Of a stretch of 42,250 bases of DNA, positions 5,879 to 12,570 are shown piece by piece. This DNA is from RGIG7450 sp045577655 (GTDB lineage: Bacteria > Bacillota > Clostridia > RUG12999). Every line of letters begins with the position of its first letter. Position 1 is the first letter of the stretch. The position numbers and the translations under genes were made by a program. A model generated the notes under the pieces. The model saw only the letters and a list, made by a program, of their open reading frames with translations, was not told the origin of the DNA and did no database searches. The DNA lies in assembly GCA_045577655.1 (NCBI GenBank), contig JAZNIU010000009.1:1-42250 (forward strand), written 5' to 3'.

Positions 5879-6728
5879 TGCCGTTGACTACGTTAAAAGC
5901 TCTTTTTTCTATTATTTTCTGCACTTTTTCAAAGGTTTTTTTATCTATAATCTTTAAATTATCTATTTGAAAAGTATATTCTTTTGTATCATCAAGTTTT
6001 CTTCTTGTCCCCGTTAAAAAGTCCAGCGACTCGGTTTTTCTGGAAACCAAAGTCCCCGCATACAGAGGATTTTCAAGCATTCTGCGCACCGTTTTCGGAG
6101 ACCATACAGGCTTATTCTTAAGCGTTGGAACACCCTTTTCAGTAAGGTGATTTGCAATATGGCGTGAACCATAACCTTTTAAATACATACTGAAAATCTT
6201 TTTCACAATTTTTGCTTGAGTGTCATTTATTTTGAGTGTAAAATTGTCAATTCTGTCATAGCCATATACAAAGTTGGGAACTTTGCCTTTAAGGGCATTT
6301 TGTTTTTTGCCGAACTTTACTCTTGAGGACAAGTTTGCCGATTCTTCCTGTGCAATAGCGGAAAACAAAGTCAGCATAAACTCGCTTCCGCACAAAACAG
6401 TTTGATTTATGGACAAAAAAACAGTTTCTATTCCTAAAGTTTTAAGCTTTCGGATTGCCGTTAAAAAATCGAGTGTATTCCTTGCGAAACGTGAGATATC
6501 TTTAACCACAACCATATCAAAAACGTGTTTTTCGGCATCGGACATCATCTGCAAAAAACCGGTACGGTTTTTGGTATGTTTTCCGCTGATTCCCTCGTCC
6601 GAGTATATTTTTACAAGAATATGTCCGTTCTTTTCGGCAAATTGTCTGAAAAATTCCTGTTGATTTTTCAGGGAAGACAGTTGCTCGTTTTTGTCTGTTG
6701 AAACTCTGCAATAGGCTGCAACCTTCAT
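5868..6728 (-). CDS. Short serine recombinase of element B
   Basis: 286 residues from ATG 6728, which has GAGGTG 5 nt upstream; a GTG 9 bp earlier lies within that SD. The resolvase domain (about 1-140) has nucleophile Ser10 in AAYCRVSTDKNEQ, the block KDISRFARN and the helix IAQEESANLSSRVKFGKKQ. The recombinase domain (about 155-260) reaches TLKNKPVWSPKTVRRMLENP. The protein then stops, lacking the zinc ribbon and coiled coil that bring related integrases to 450-560 residues. Either this is a compact functional type or the 3' end was lost. Its last two codons and TGA lie in the att core: in a closed circle the C-terminus would end RNG rather than RDC. It should catalyse integration and excision of element B. 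Confidence 0.9.
   Translation of the reverse strand: MKVAAYCRVSTDKNEQLSSLKNQQEFFRQFAEKNGHILVKIYSDEGISGKHTKNRTGFLQMMSDAEKHVFDMVVVKDISRFARNTLDFLTAIRKLKTLGIETVFLSINQTVLCGSEFMLTLFSAIAQEESANLSSRVKFGKKQNALKGKVPNFVYGYDRIDNFTLKINDTQAKIVKKIFSMYLKGYGSRHIANHLTEKGVPTLKNKPVWSPKTVRRMLENPLYAGTLVSRKTESLDFLTGTRRKLDDTKEYTFQIDNLKIIDKKTFEKVQKIIEKRAFNVVNGRDC
5883..5891. repeat. 9-bp inverted arm at the recombinase end of element B
   Basis: GTTGACTAC on the + strand, the inverted copy of GTAGTCAAC at 8096-8104. Each arm starts 4 bp from its GA dinucleotide, as expected for the two half-sites of one attP. Confidence 0.7.
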
Positions 6729-6739
6729 ATTTTTCACCT

Positions 6740-6758
6740 CAAAGCATAATATGCTTTG
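6740..6758. promoter_or_regulatory. 19-bp palindrome abutting the element B recombinase SD
   Basis: CAAAGCATAATATGCTTTG has perfect 9-bp arms around one base. On the - strand it abuts the GAGGTG SD. It overlaps a loose sigma-E-like promoter (GGATTTT at 6774-6768, 14 bp, CATATTAT at 6753-6746; 5/7 and 6/8 matches to GCATATT and CATACAAT). It may be an operator or a hairpin that controls access to the SD. Confidence 0.45.
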
Positions 6759-6767
6759 AAAATAAAA

Positions 6768-6800
6768 AAAATCCGGTTTCTTTATAGGAAGCCGGATTTT
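6768..6800 (-). terminator. Terminator of the CAP-domain gene
   Basis: On the - strand AAAATCCGG and CCGGATTTT form the stem, followed by a T-run to 6764. It sits 12 bp after the CAP gene stop and would shield the recombinase gene from read-through. Confidence 0.85.
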
Positions 6801-6811
6801 ATAACGAGCTT

Positions 6812-7984
6812 TTAATTTGGATAGCTGAACATTTGTGTTGTATAGAATTGATATTCAGAATTTTTGTTGTAAGCCATACCAACTCCGGCAAGAGCTGCTT
6901 TCTGATGGAGAAGATTTGCACGGTGGTCGGCTGAGTTCATCCAGGAATCAAATATGTCCTGAGCGGTAAAATCACCACGGGAAATACTTTCGGTACATGC
7001 ATAGTTTTTGCCGCCGTTCTTCTCATATCTGTCCCACGGACTCTCGTTTTTGTTGTTTGTGTGTGAGAAAAAGTTGTTTGTTGCCATATCCACCGAGTGT
7101 TTTCTGCAGGTTGTAACGGCAACCTTATCTATTTCAAGTGCAGACAAACCGTTCTTTTGTCTGAAAGCGTTTGTGATGTCTGTTACCTGAAGTTCAACAA
7201 ACTGAGAAGCTTTTGCAAAATTTTGTTTTAATGTGTTAGGATTACTGTATTTTGAGCCAACCCACACGCCGTAAGCGCTGCCGTCTGCATGGTCGTAGAA
7301 CATTGTATATTCCTCGGATGAGTCGCTTACAAGGTCGGGGTCTTGTCCATCAACTAAAAAGTCGGAAAAAGCAGTATAAATACTGATAACTCTTGAATCA
7401 AGAACGCCTATCATAAGAAAACGTGAAGGGTTGCTGTTGTAAACGTGCCAGTCAAAACGGTCAACGCCTTGGTCAATTCTATCCGCTTCGCCAAACAGAC
7501 GTACAACGGACGAAATGGGGTCGCCCATGGTTATTTTCATATTATCGATTGTAACATAATGACGGTTTGTTATAATTTCAACGCTGCGGGAAGAAGCATC
7601 CCACATAACAGTTCCGTCAAGTGCTTCTGCAAGATATCTTATGGGTATAAGAATACGGCTGTCTAAAATTATAGCAGAGGTATCCATGGAAATCCTGATG
7701 TCGTTTATATAAAGGTTGGGGTCGTTAAGTGCCATTTTAACAGTTCGATCGTCAAGGGTCACCGTAGCCGTTTTTATTGAATCATCCCAGGTAACTTCAG
7801 CCCCCAGAATTTCCGCAGTCTTTCGGACAGGAACCATAGTGCGGCTGTCAACGATGGTGGGTTTTACATCAAATTCCACTTTTTCACCGTCAACAAAAAC
7901 CGATATATCTGACGCAAGAGCTACATGTGTGGTGCAGCAGAGAGCAAAAACCATAACAAGTAAAAGAGCAAGTGTTTTTTTCAT
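6812..7984 (-). CDS. Secreted CAP-domain protein with copper-amine-oxidase-like N-terminal repeats (element B cargo)
   Basis: 390 residues with a clear signal peptide (basic MKK, hydrophobic core to about 23, cleavage near ALA-SD). Residues about 28-140 hold two repeats of the copper amine oxidase N-terminal domain (VDGEKVEFDVKPTIVDSRTM and ILIPIRYLAEALDGTVMWD), a wall-associated module in Firmicutes. A CAP-associated region follows (about 145-255), then a CAP/SCP domain (about 265-388) of the YkwD type, with HSVDMATNNFFSHTN and SADHRANLLHQKA. Bacterial CAP proteins are exported and their activity is mostly unknown. The start at ATG 7984 has GGAG upstream. It is the only cargo gene of element B and has its own sigma-A promoter and terminator, so it is probably expressed in growing cells independently of the split gene. 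Confidence 0.9.
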   Translation of the reverse strand: MKKTLALLLVMVFALCCTTHVALASDISVFVDGEKVEFDVKPTIVDSRTMVPVRKTAEILGAEVTWDDSIKTATVTLDDRTVKMALNDPNLYINDIRISMDTSAIILDSRILIPIRYLAEALDGTVMWDASSRSVEIITNRHYVTIDNMKITMGDPISSVVRLFGEADRIDQGVDRFDWHVYNSNPSRFLMIGVLDSRVISIYTAFSDFLVDGQDPDLVSDSSEEYTMFYDHADGSAYGVWVGSKYSNPNTLKQNFAKASQFVELQVTDITNAFRQKNGLSALEIDKVAVTTCRKHSVDMATNNFFSHTNNKNESPWDRYEKNGGKNYACTESISRGDFTAQDIFDSWMNSADHRANLLHQKAALAGVGMAYNKNSEYQFYTTQMFSYPN

Positions 7985-8032
7985 AGCGTTCTCCGTTCCG
8001 TCACAAAAAGCGACACAATTTTTATATATATA

Positions 8033-8061
8033 ATTTTATCATTTACATAAAGTTGTGTCAA
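8033..8061 (-). promoter_or_regulatory. Sigma-A promoter of the CAP-domain gene, inside element B
   Basis: On the - strand a consensus TTGACA (8061-8056), a 17-bp spacer and TAAAAT (8038-8033). It starts 49 bp inside the element boundary, so the cargo carries its promoter. Confidence 0.85.
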
Positions 8062-8554
8062 TACAAAAAGCAAATAATGTCGAAAAAGTTAAAGTGTAGT
8101 CAACCGTTTCAACCACTGCCTTAGGAAGATTGGTTTTTCTGGGTTCAAATGTGTCGGCGCCATTTGGAACATAATTTGATGTAAATACATAGGCGCTGCC
8201 TTCTGAACCGAAAAGAATTACTTTCTTGGTGTAGGTTGCAAGACCGTCTATATAACTGGTTTTACCTACACAACCGCCAACCTCAAGAACAACCCTGAAA
8301 TAAAATGAAATATCAACGCTGAAATACCCTCTGTTGAAGGGGAGGGGTTCAACATCTGAGCTTGCCCAGATGATTTCGGCTTTTCTGAATTTCACTGATG
8401 TTGCTCTGTTTACAAGCTGTTGCTCCTGTTCGGAAAAATACACCCTTAAATCTTCAAGACATTCTTTATCCTTGCAAATGTCATACACTTTTTCGGTTTG
8501 TATGCAAACGGAATCCCTGACATCTCTTTGAGAGCAATTTCTCTCTGCACCCAT
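8039..8554 (-). pseudogene. N-terminal half of a conserved clostridial gene of unknown function, split by element B
   Basis: ATG 8554 follows a perfect AAGGAGG. Residues 1-148 (to the junction) look like one conserved protein: VCIQTEKVYDICKDKECLED, then KFRKAEIIWASSDVEPLPFN, RGYFSVDISFYFRV and, near the end, RKTNLPKAVV. After the Glu codon at 8110-8108 the frame enters element B, adds TVDYTLTFSTLFAF and some 10 more unrelated residues, and stops at 8039. With the C-terminal half at 5492-5878 it makes a 276-residue soluble protein with no signal peptide. Function unknown. A sigma-E-like promoter upstream and the splitting by a recombinase element suggest a mother-cell role; both points are indirect. 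Confidence 0.88.
8096..8110 (-). repeat. Direct repeat and inverted arm at the CAP-gene end of element B
   Basis: The coding strand reads GAAACGGTTGAC (8110-8099), the partner of the repeat at 5878-5867, and GTTGACTAC (8104-8096), the inverted partner of the arm at 5891-5883. GA at 8110-8109 is the inferred crossover dinucleotide. Confidence 0.75.
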
Positions 8555-8598
8555 AATATAACCTCCTTAAATTTTATGTATCATTTAGGGCTCATTAC

Positions 8599-8627
8599 AT
8601 TATATGCTGACCAAATGTGAAATGTGT
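8599..8627 (-). promoter_or_regulatory. Candidate sigma-E promoter of the split conserved gene
   Basis: On the - strand ACACATT (8627-8621), a 14-bp spacer and CATATAAT (8606-8599). The spoIVA promoter in this window is GCATATT-N14-CATACAAT, so this site matches 5/7 and 7/8 with identical spacing. No sigma-A promoter of similar quality was found here. Confidence 0.45.
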
Positions 8628-8658
8628 GTGAAAAAAAGATAAGTATGTCTTTTTATTA

Positions 8659-8687
8659 TTGACAAAAATTTATAAGTGGTGTATAAT
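8659..8687 (+). promoter_or_regulatory. Consensus sigma-A promoter of the zinc-ribbon membrane protein gene
   Basis: TTGACA (8659-8664), a 17-bp spacer and TATAAT (8682-8687), a perfect consensus. This excludes translation starts upstream of 8734. Confidence 0.92.
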
Positions 8688-8733
8688 TTATAAATACATA
8701 ATTGATAAACAAAAAACTCAAGGAGGGTTTAAT

Positions 8734-10563
8734 ATGGTTTGTAAAATATGTGGCGCAGAGCTTCCGGAAGGTGCGGTTAAATGTCCGGAATGTGACGCAG
8801 AAATCGTGGTAGAAAATGAGGAAACTGTTGTAGAAGAAATTGTTTTCGATGTGGAAGAGAAAGAAGTTCCTGTGAAAAAGAACCCTAAAGTTAAAGGATG
8901 GGTATGGGCAGTTGCAGCGGCTGTTATTGCGGTGATTGCTGCTTGTGCATTTTTTATCTCTTCCAATGCTGTTTACACAACTGCAAAAAGCGACGATGTT
9001 TCAATAAGTGTTGTTACTAAGAAAAACAGCGAAAAGGTATATGCAAAAGTTGATAACAAAGAACTTGTTCTTATAAAAGAACTTGGTGAAAACGAAACTT
9101 TTACTGACGGAAAAGAGTTTATTATTAAGAACAACAACATCTATTTCCTTGATGATGAGGGCGGTCTTACCATAATGAACATGAAAAACGGCAAAAGCGC
9201 TGTTATTGGCGACGACTTTTTAGCCGGCACCATGGTTATTTCCGCAAAAGGTGACGTTATTCTTTATGCTGGCGAAGACGGTGTGCTTTATAAAACAGTT
9301 AAAGGCAAAAAAGCGAAACCGGTTGCTGAAATAGGTAATAGCTCATTCCCGACAGGAATGCCTAACTATGGTTTTGTTGAAGGAACAAACACTGTGTGGT
9401 ATGCGCCTGTTGAAGATGAAAGCGCTGTTGGAACTGTTTACCTTGAAAACGGGGACAAAATTTTAGACGATGCAGCAACAGTTTTCCATTGTGGCGACAA
9501 AGGTGCAACGATTGTTTACCTTGCAGTTACTTCGGAAAATGTGGTTCAGCCTGAACTTCCCGAAGATGCGGAAGAAGGACAGGAAATGCCTGAACCTGTA
9601 GTTGAAAGAACATTTGGTCTTGCTATCAGTGAACAGGATAAAGAACCTGAAATTCTGTATGACAACTTCTCAACTACAGATACAGTTATCATTCTTAATA
9701 AAGAACACAAAGGTGTAGTTTATATTGCTGACAAACAGGCTCCTGCTGAAGATACAGGTGTTGCTCCGGGAACTCTTTATCTGCGCGAATTCGGCGGAGA
9801 AAAGATAGCTCTTGAAGAGGGTGTTTCTGTTGCGTTGCTGGTAGACGAGCTTAATGGCAGCAACTATTATCACAATGCTTCGGACAGAGCAGAGGATGAA
9901 ACAATCGCATACATGAAGGAAAACACAATTTCGCTTCTTCGCGACCTTAAAAAAGTTGAAAATCCGAAAGACTTTGAATTCCTCTCTTCAACACCGATGT
10001 TTGCTAAAAACAACACATTTATGCTTTATAAAACATTTGTTCCTGTAGCTGTTGAAGAAACAGAAGATGAAGAAAAACAGGTTGTTGCAAATCCATCAAA
10101 ACTTGTTTACACAACACTTGAAAACGGCGCATGGACTGATTATGTTGAAATTGCTGAAAATGTAATGGATTATAAGATTGATGAAAACAATAACAAGATT
10201 TATTATCTCGTTGATGAGGTTGGAGATACAACAAAACTTGTTTTGTATTCCTATGACATTGCAGCAGCTGCAAGCTCCAAAATTGCTGAAGACGTTTTAG
10301 GTTATGTTACAATAGCTGACAAAGGCAAAAACGTTTACTATATTCACAATTACGATGCAGACAGTCTTGTTGCAAAGATGAGTCTCTTTACAGGGAAAGA
10401 ATCTGTTCTTGTTGCAGACAAGCTTACAGGCTGCCTGCTTGCTGAGGATGGAACACCGCATCTTATTGTTAAAAAAGATGATAAAAACGATATGTACAGA
10501 ATCAACGGTACAACTGTGACACCTGTTTGCCAGAATATGACCGACGTTCTCTATATCAGATAA
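8734..10563 (+). CDS. Zinc-ribbon, single-pass membrane protein with a large extracellular domain, function unknown
   Basis: 609 residues from ATG 8734, which has AGGAGGG upstream. Order: N-terminal zinc ribbon (CKICGAELPEGAVKCPECDA, about 3-22), an acidic Val/Glu-rich linker, a basic stretch KKNPKVKG, one transmembrane helix (about 57-77) and a roughly 520-residue exterior domain. That domain has repeated short beta-type segments (YFLDDEGGLTIMNMKNGKSA, VILYAGEDGVLYKTVKGKKA, KIYYLVDEVGDTTKLVLYSY) like a degenerate beta-propeller of the DUF5050 kind. The topology is a cytosolic zinc finger with an outside sensor-like or structural domain, common in clostridial orphans. It is a single-gene unit with its own promoter and terminator. 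Confidence 0.85.
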   Translation: MVCKICGAELPEGAVKCPECDAEIVVENEETVVEEIVFDVEEKEVPVKKNPKVKGWVWAVAAAVIAVIAACAFFISSNAVYTTAKSDDVSISVVTKKNSEKVYAKVDNKELVLIKELGENETFTDGKEFIIKNNNIYFLDDEGGLTIMNMKNGKSAVIGDDFLAGTMVISAKGDVILYAGEDGVLYKTVKGKKAKPVAEIGNSSFPTGMPNYGFVEGTNTVWYAPVEDESAVGTVYLENGDKILDDAATVFHCGDKGATIVYLAVTSENVVQPELPEDAEEGQEMPEPVVERTFGLAISEQDKEPEILYDNFSTTDTVIILNKEHKGVVYIADKQAPAEDTGVAPGTLYLREFGGEKIALEEGVSVALLVDELNGSNYYHNASDRAEDETIAYMKENTISLLRDLKKVENPKDFEFLSSTPMFAKNNTFMLYKTFVPVAVEETEDEEKQVVANPSKLVYTTLENGAWTDYVEIAENVMDYKIDENNNKIYYLVDEVGDTTKLVLYSYDIAAAASSKIAEDVLGYVTIADKGKNVYYIHNYDADSLVAKMSLFTGKESVLVADKLTGCLLAEDGTPHLIVKKDDKNDMYRINGTTVTPVCQNMTDVLYIR

Positions 10564-10570
10564 GAATTAG

Positions 10571-10606
10571 AAAACCGGGGAAAATTTCCCCGGTTTTTTG
10601 TTTTTT
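10571..10606 (+). terminator. Terminator of the zinc-ribbon membrane protein gene
   Basis: AAAACCGGGG pairs with CCCCGGTTTT around AAAATTT, followed by T-runs. Confidence 0.92.
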
Positions 10607-10629
10607 TAAGGACATTTTTCTTAAATCTA

Positions 10630-10658
10630 TTGATTATTTAGCGGGAATAGTATATAAT
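10630..10658 (+). promoter_or_regulatory. typA sigma-A promoter
   Basis: TTGATT (10630-10635), a 17-bp spacer and TATAAT (10653-10658), 37 bp before the inferred start. Confidence 0.8.
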
Positions 10659-10695
10659 ATATAGGTTAGAACAAAAGAAAAGAGGAAAATTGGTT

Positions 10696-12516
10696 TTGGT
10701 TAGAGATGATTTAAGAAATATAGCTATTATTGCACATGTTGACCATGGTAAAACAACTCTTGTTGACGAACTTTTAAAACAGGGTGGAGTTTACAGACAG
10801 AATCAGGTGGTGCAGGACAGGGTTATGGATTCCAACGCTCTTGAAAGAGAAAGAGGAATAACCATACTTGCAAAAAACACTGCAGTTCATTACAGAGATA
10901 TTAAAATTAACATAATTGACACTCCCGGGCATGCCGACTTTGGCGGAGAGGTTGAACGTGTACTTAAAATGGTTAATGGTGTTCTGCTGCTTGTGGACGC
11001 TGCAGAGGGTCCGATGCCACAGACAAGATTTGTTCTTCAAAGAGCACTTGAGCTTGGTCACAGAATTATCATAGTTATAAATAAGATTGACCGTCCCGAT
11101 TCCAGACTTGGTGAGGTTGAAGATGAAATACTTGAACTTCTGATGGAGCTTGATGCAACAGATGAACAGCTTGACAGCCCGTTTGTTTATTGCTCCGCAA
11201 GAGAGGGAATAGCTATGTCTGACCCGAATGTTCGGTCGGAAAATATGGAAGTTCTTTTTGAAACAATAAAAAATTATATTCCGGCTCCTGAAGGGGATGA
11301 AAAGGGAGAACTTCAGCTTCTGGTTTCTTCCATCGACTATAACGAGTATGTAGGCAGAATTGCCATTGGCAGAATTGAACGCGGCGTTTTACATGAAAAT
11401 GATGAAATTACAGTCTGCGATTATTATAACAGCAAAAATCCCTACAAGGGCAGAATTGTTAAAATGTATCAGATAGACGGTCTTAACAGAGTTCCGGTTG
11501 AGCAGGCAAAGGTGGGAGACATTGTATGTTTTTCCGGAATAGAGGATATTACTATTGGTGACACGGTTGTTTCGCCTAACAAGGTTGAACCGCTTCCGTT
11601 TGTTAAAATAAGCGAGCCCACAATTCAGATGACATTTTCGGTAAATGATAGTCCGTTTGCCGGAAGAGAAGGCAAATTTGTTACATCAAGACAGCTTGGA
11701 GACAGACTTTACAGAGAACTTTTAAAAGACGTTTCCCTGCGTGTTGAGGACGGAGAAACTACAGACAGTTTCAACGTTTCGGGAAGAGGAGAAATGCATC
11801 TTTCCATTCTCATTGAAACCATGCGACGTGAGGGGTATGAATTCTCTGTCAGCACACCAAAAGTTCTTATGAAAGAAATTGATGGCGAGCTTATGGAGCC
11901 GTTTGAAAAAATTGTGATAGATGTCCCGGAAGAATCCATGGGAAGTGTTATGGAAAAAATGGGTCAGCGAAAAGCCGAAATGGTTCAGATGTCACCCCAA
12001 GGAAGCAGAATGAGAATAGAATATATCATTCCAAGCCGCGGACTTTTTGGTTACAGAAACGAATTTCTGACAGATACGCGCGGAGAGGGCATACTCAATT
12101 CTATTTTTTATGGATATAAACCGTATAAAGGAGACATACAGGGAAGACTTACAGGGTCACTTATTGTGTTTGAATCGGGTGAGTCCATCACCTATGGCTT
12201 GTATAATGCGCAGGGTCGCGGAATATTATTTATAGGACCGGGTGTTCCGGTGTATGAGGGAATGGTAATTGGCGTTTCGCCAAAACCGGAAGATATTGCC
12301 GTTAATGTGTGCAAGAAAAAACAGGCAACCAATATGCGTGCAGCCGGCAGCGATGAGGCTTTAAGACTTGTTCCGCCAAAGAAAATGAGTCTTGAGGAAG
12401 CACTTGAATTTCTGGCAGAAGATGAGCTTTTGGAAGTTACTCCCGAAAATATCAGAATACGTAAGAGAATACTTGATAATACGCTGAGGCTGAAGGCCCA
12501 AAACAGACACAAATAA
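10696..12516 (+). CDS. typA: Translational GTPase TypA/BipA
   Basis: 606 residues. I place the start at TTG 10696 (MVRDDLRNIAIIAH), 9 nt after AGAGGA; the frame also allows TTG 10690, but the SD would then be too close. G motifs: AHVDHGKTTL (G1), RERGIT (G2), DTPGHADFGGE (G3), NKIDRPD (G4). Domains II, III and V follow, then the BipA-specific C-terminal domain (KPYKGDIQGRLTGSLIVFES), giving a normal length. TypA binds the ribosome at the factor site and supports 50S assembly and growth under stress. It has its own promoter and is not in an operon with its neighbours. Confidence 0.96.
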   Translation: MVRDDLRNIAIIAHVDHGKTTLVDELLKQGGVYRQNQVVQDRVMDSNALERERGITILAKNTAVHYRDIKINIIDTPGHADFGGEVERVLKMVNGVLLLVDAAEGPMPQTRFVLQRALELGHRIIIVINKIDRPDSRLGEVEDEILELLMELDATDEQLDSPFVYCSAREGIAMSDPNVRSENMEVLFETIKNYIPAPEGDEKGELQLLVSSIDYNEYVGRIAIGRIERGVLHENDEITVCDYYNSKNPYKGRIVKMYQIDGLNRVPVEQAKVGDIVCFSGIEDITIGDTVVSPNKVEPLPFVKISEPTIQMTFSVNDSPFAGREGKFVTSRQLGDRLYRELLKDVSLRVEDGETTDSFNVSGRGEMHLSILIETMRREGYEFSVSTPKVLMKEIDGELMEPFEKIVIDVPEESMGSVMEKMGQRKAEMVQMSPQGSRMRIEYIIPSRGLFGYRNEFLTDTRGEGILNSIFYGYKPYKGDIQGRLTGSLIVFESGESITYGLYNAQGRGILFIGPGVPVYEGMVIGVSPKPEDIAVNVCKKKQATNMRAAGSDEALRLVPPKKMSLEEALEFLAEDELLEVTPENIRIRKRILDNTLRLKAQNRHK

Positions 12517-12518
12517 TA

Positions 12519-12547
12519 TTGACTTTGTTATGCGTTTTTAGTATAAT
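12519..12547 (+). promoter_or_regulatory. Sigma-A promoter of the phosphohexomutase gene
   Basis: TTGACT (12519-12524), a 17-bp spacer and TATAAT (12542-12547) in the 54-bp gap after typA. Confidence 0.85.
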
Positions 12548-12570
12548 TATTGTAGAAAAGGAGAGTGTTT

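Larger units (their letters stand above)
5878..8109 (-). mobile_element. Element B: 2232-bp serine-recombinase element splitting a conserved gene
   Basis: The element lies between two halves of one gene. Removing exactly 2232 bp, between the GA at 8110-8109 and the GA at 5878-5877, joins codon 148 to the C-terminal half in frame and gives one 276-codon gene. Next to these GA dinucleotides, at exactly 4 bp on each side, are two exact 9-bp inverted arms: GTAGTCAAC at 5891-5883 and GTTGACTAC at 8104-8096 on the coding strand. They would form a symmetric attP in the excised circle. The cargo is a CAP-domain secreted protein and a short serine recombinase, both on the same strand as the split gene. 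No phage genes are present. It resembles developmentally excised intervening elements such as skin. Confidence 0.88.

Noticed and set aside
5507..5887. 126-codon + strand ORF at the element B junction
   Set aside because: Antisense to the C-terminal half of the split gene, with no family-like sequence.
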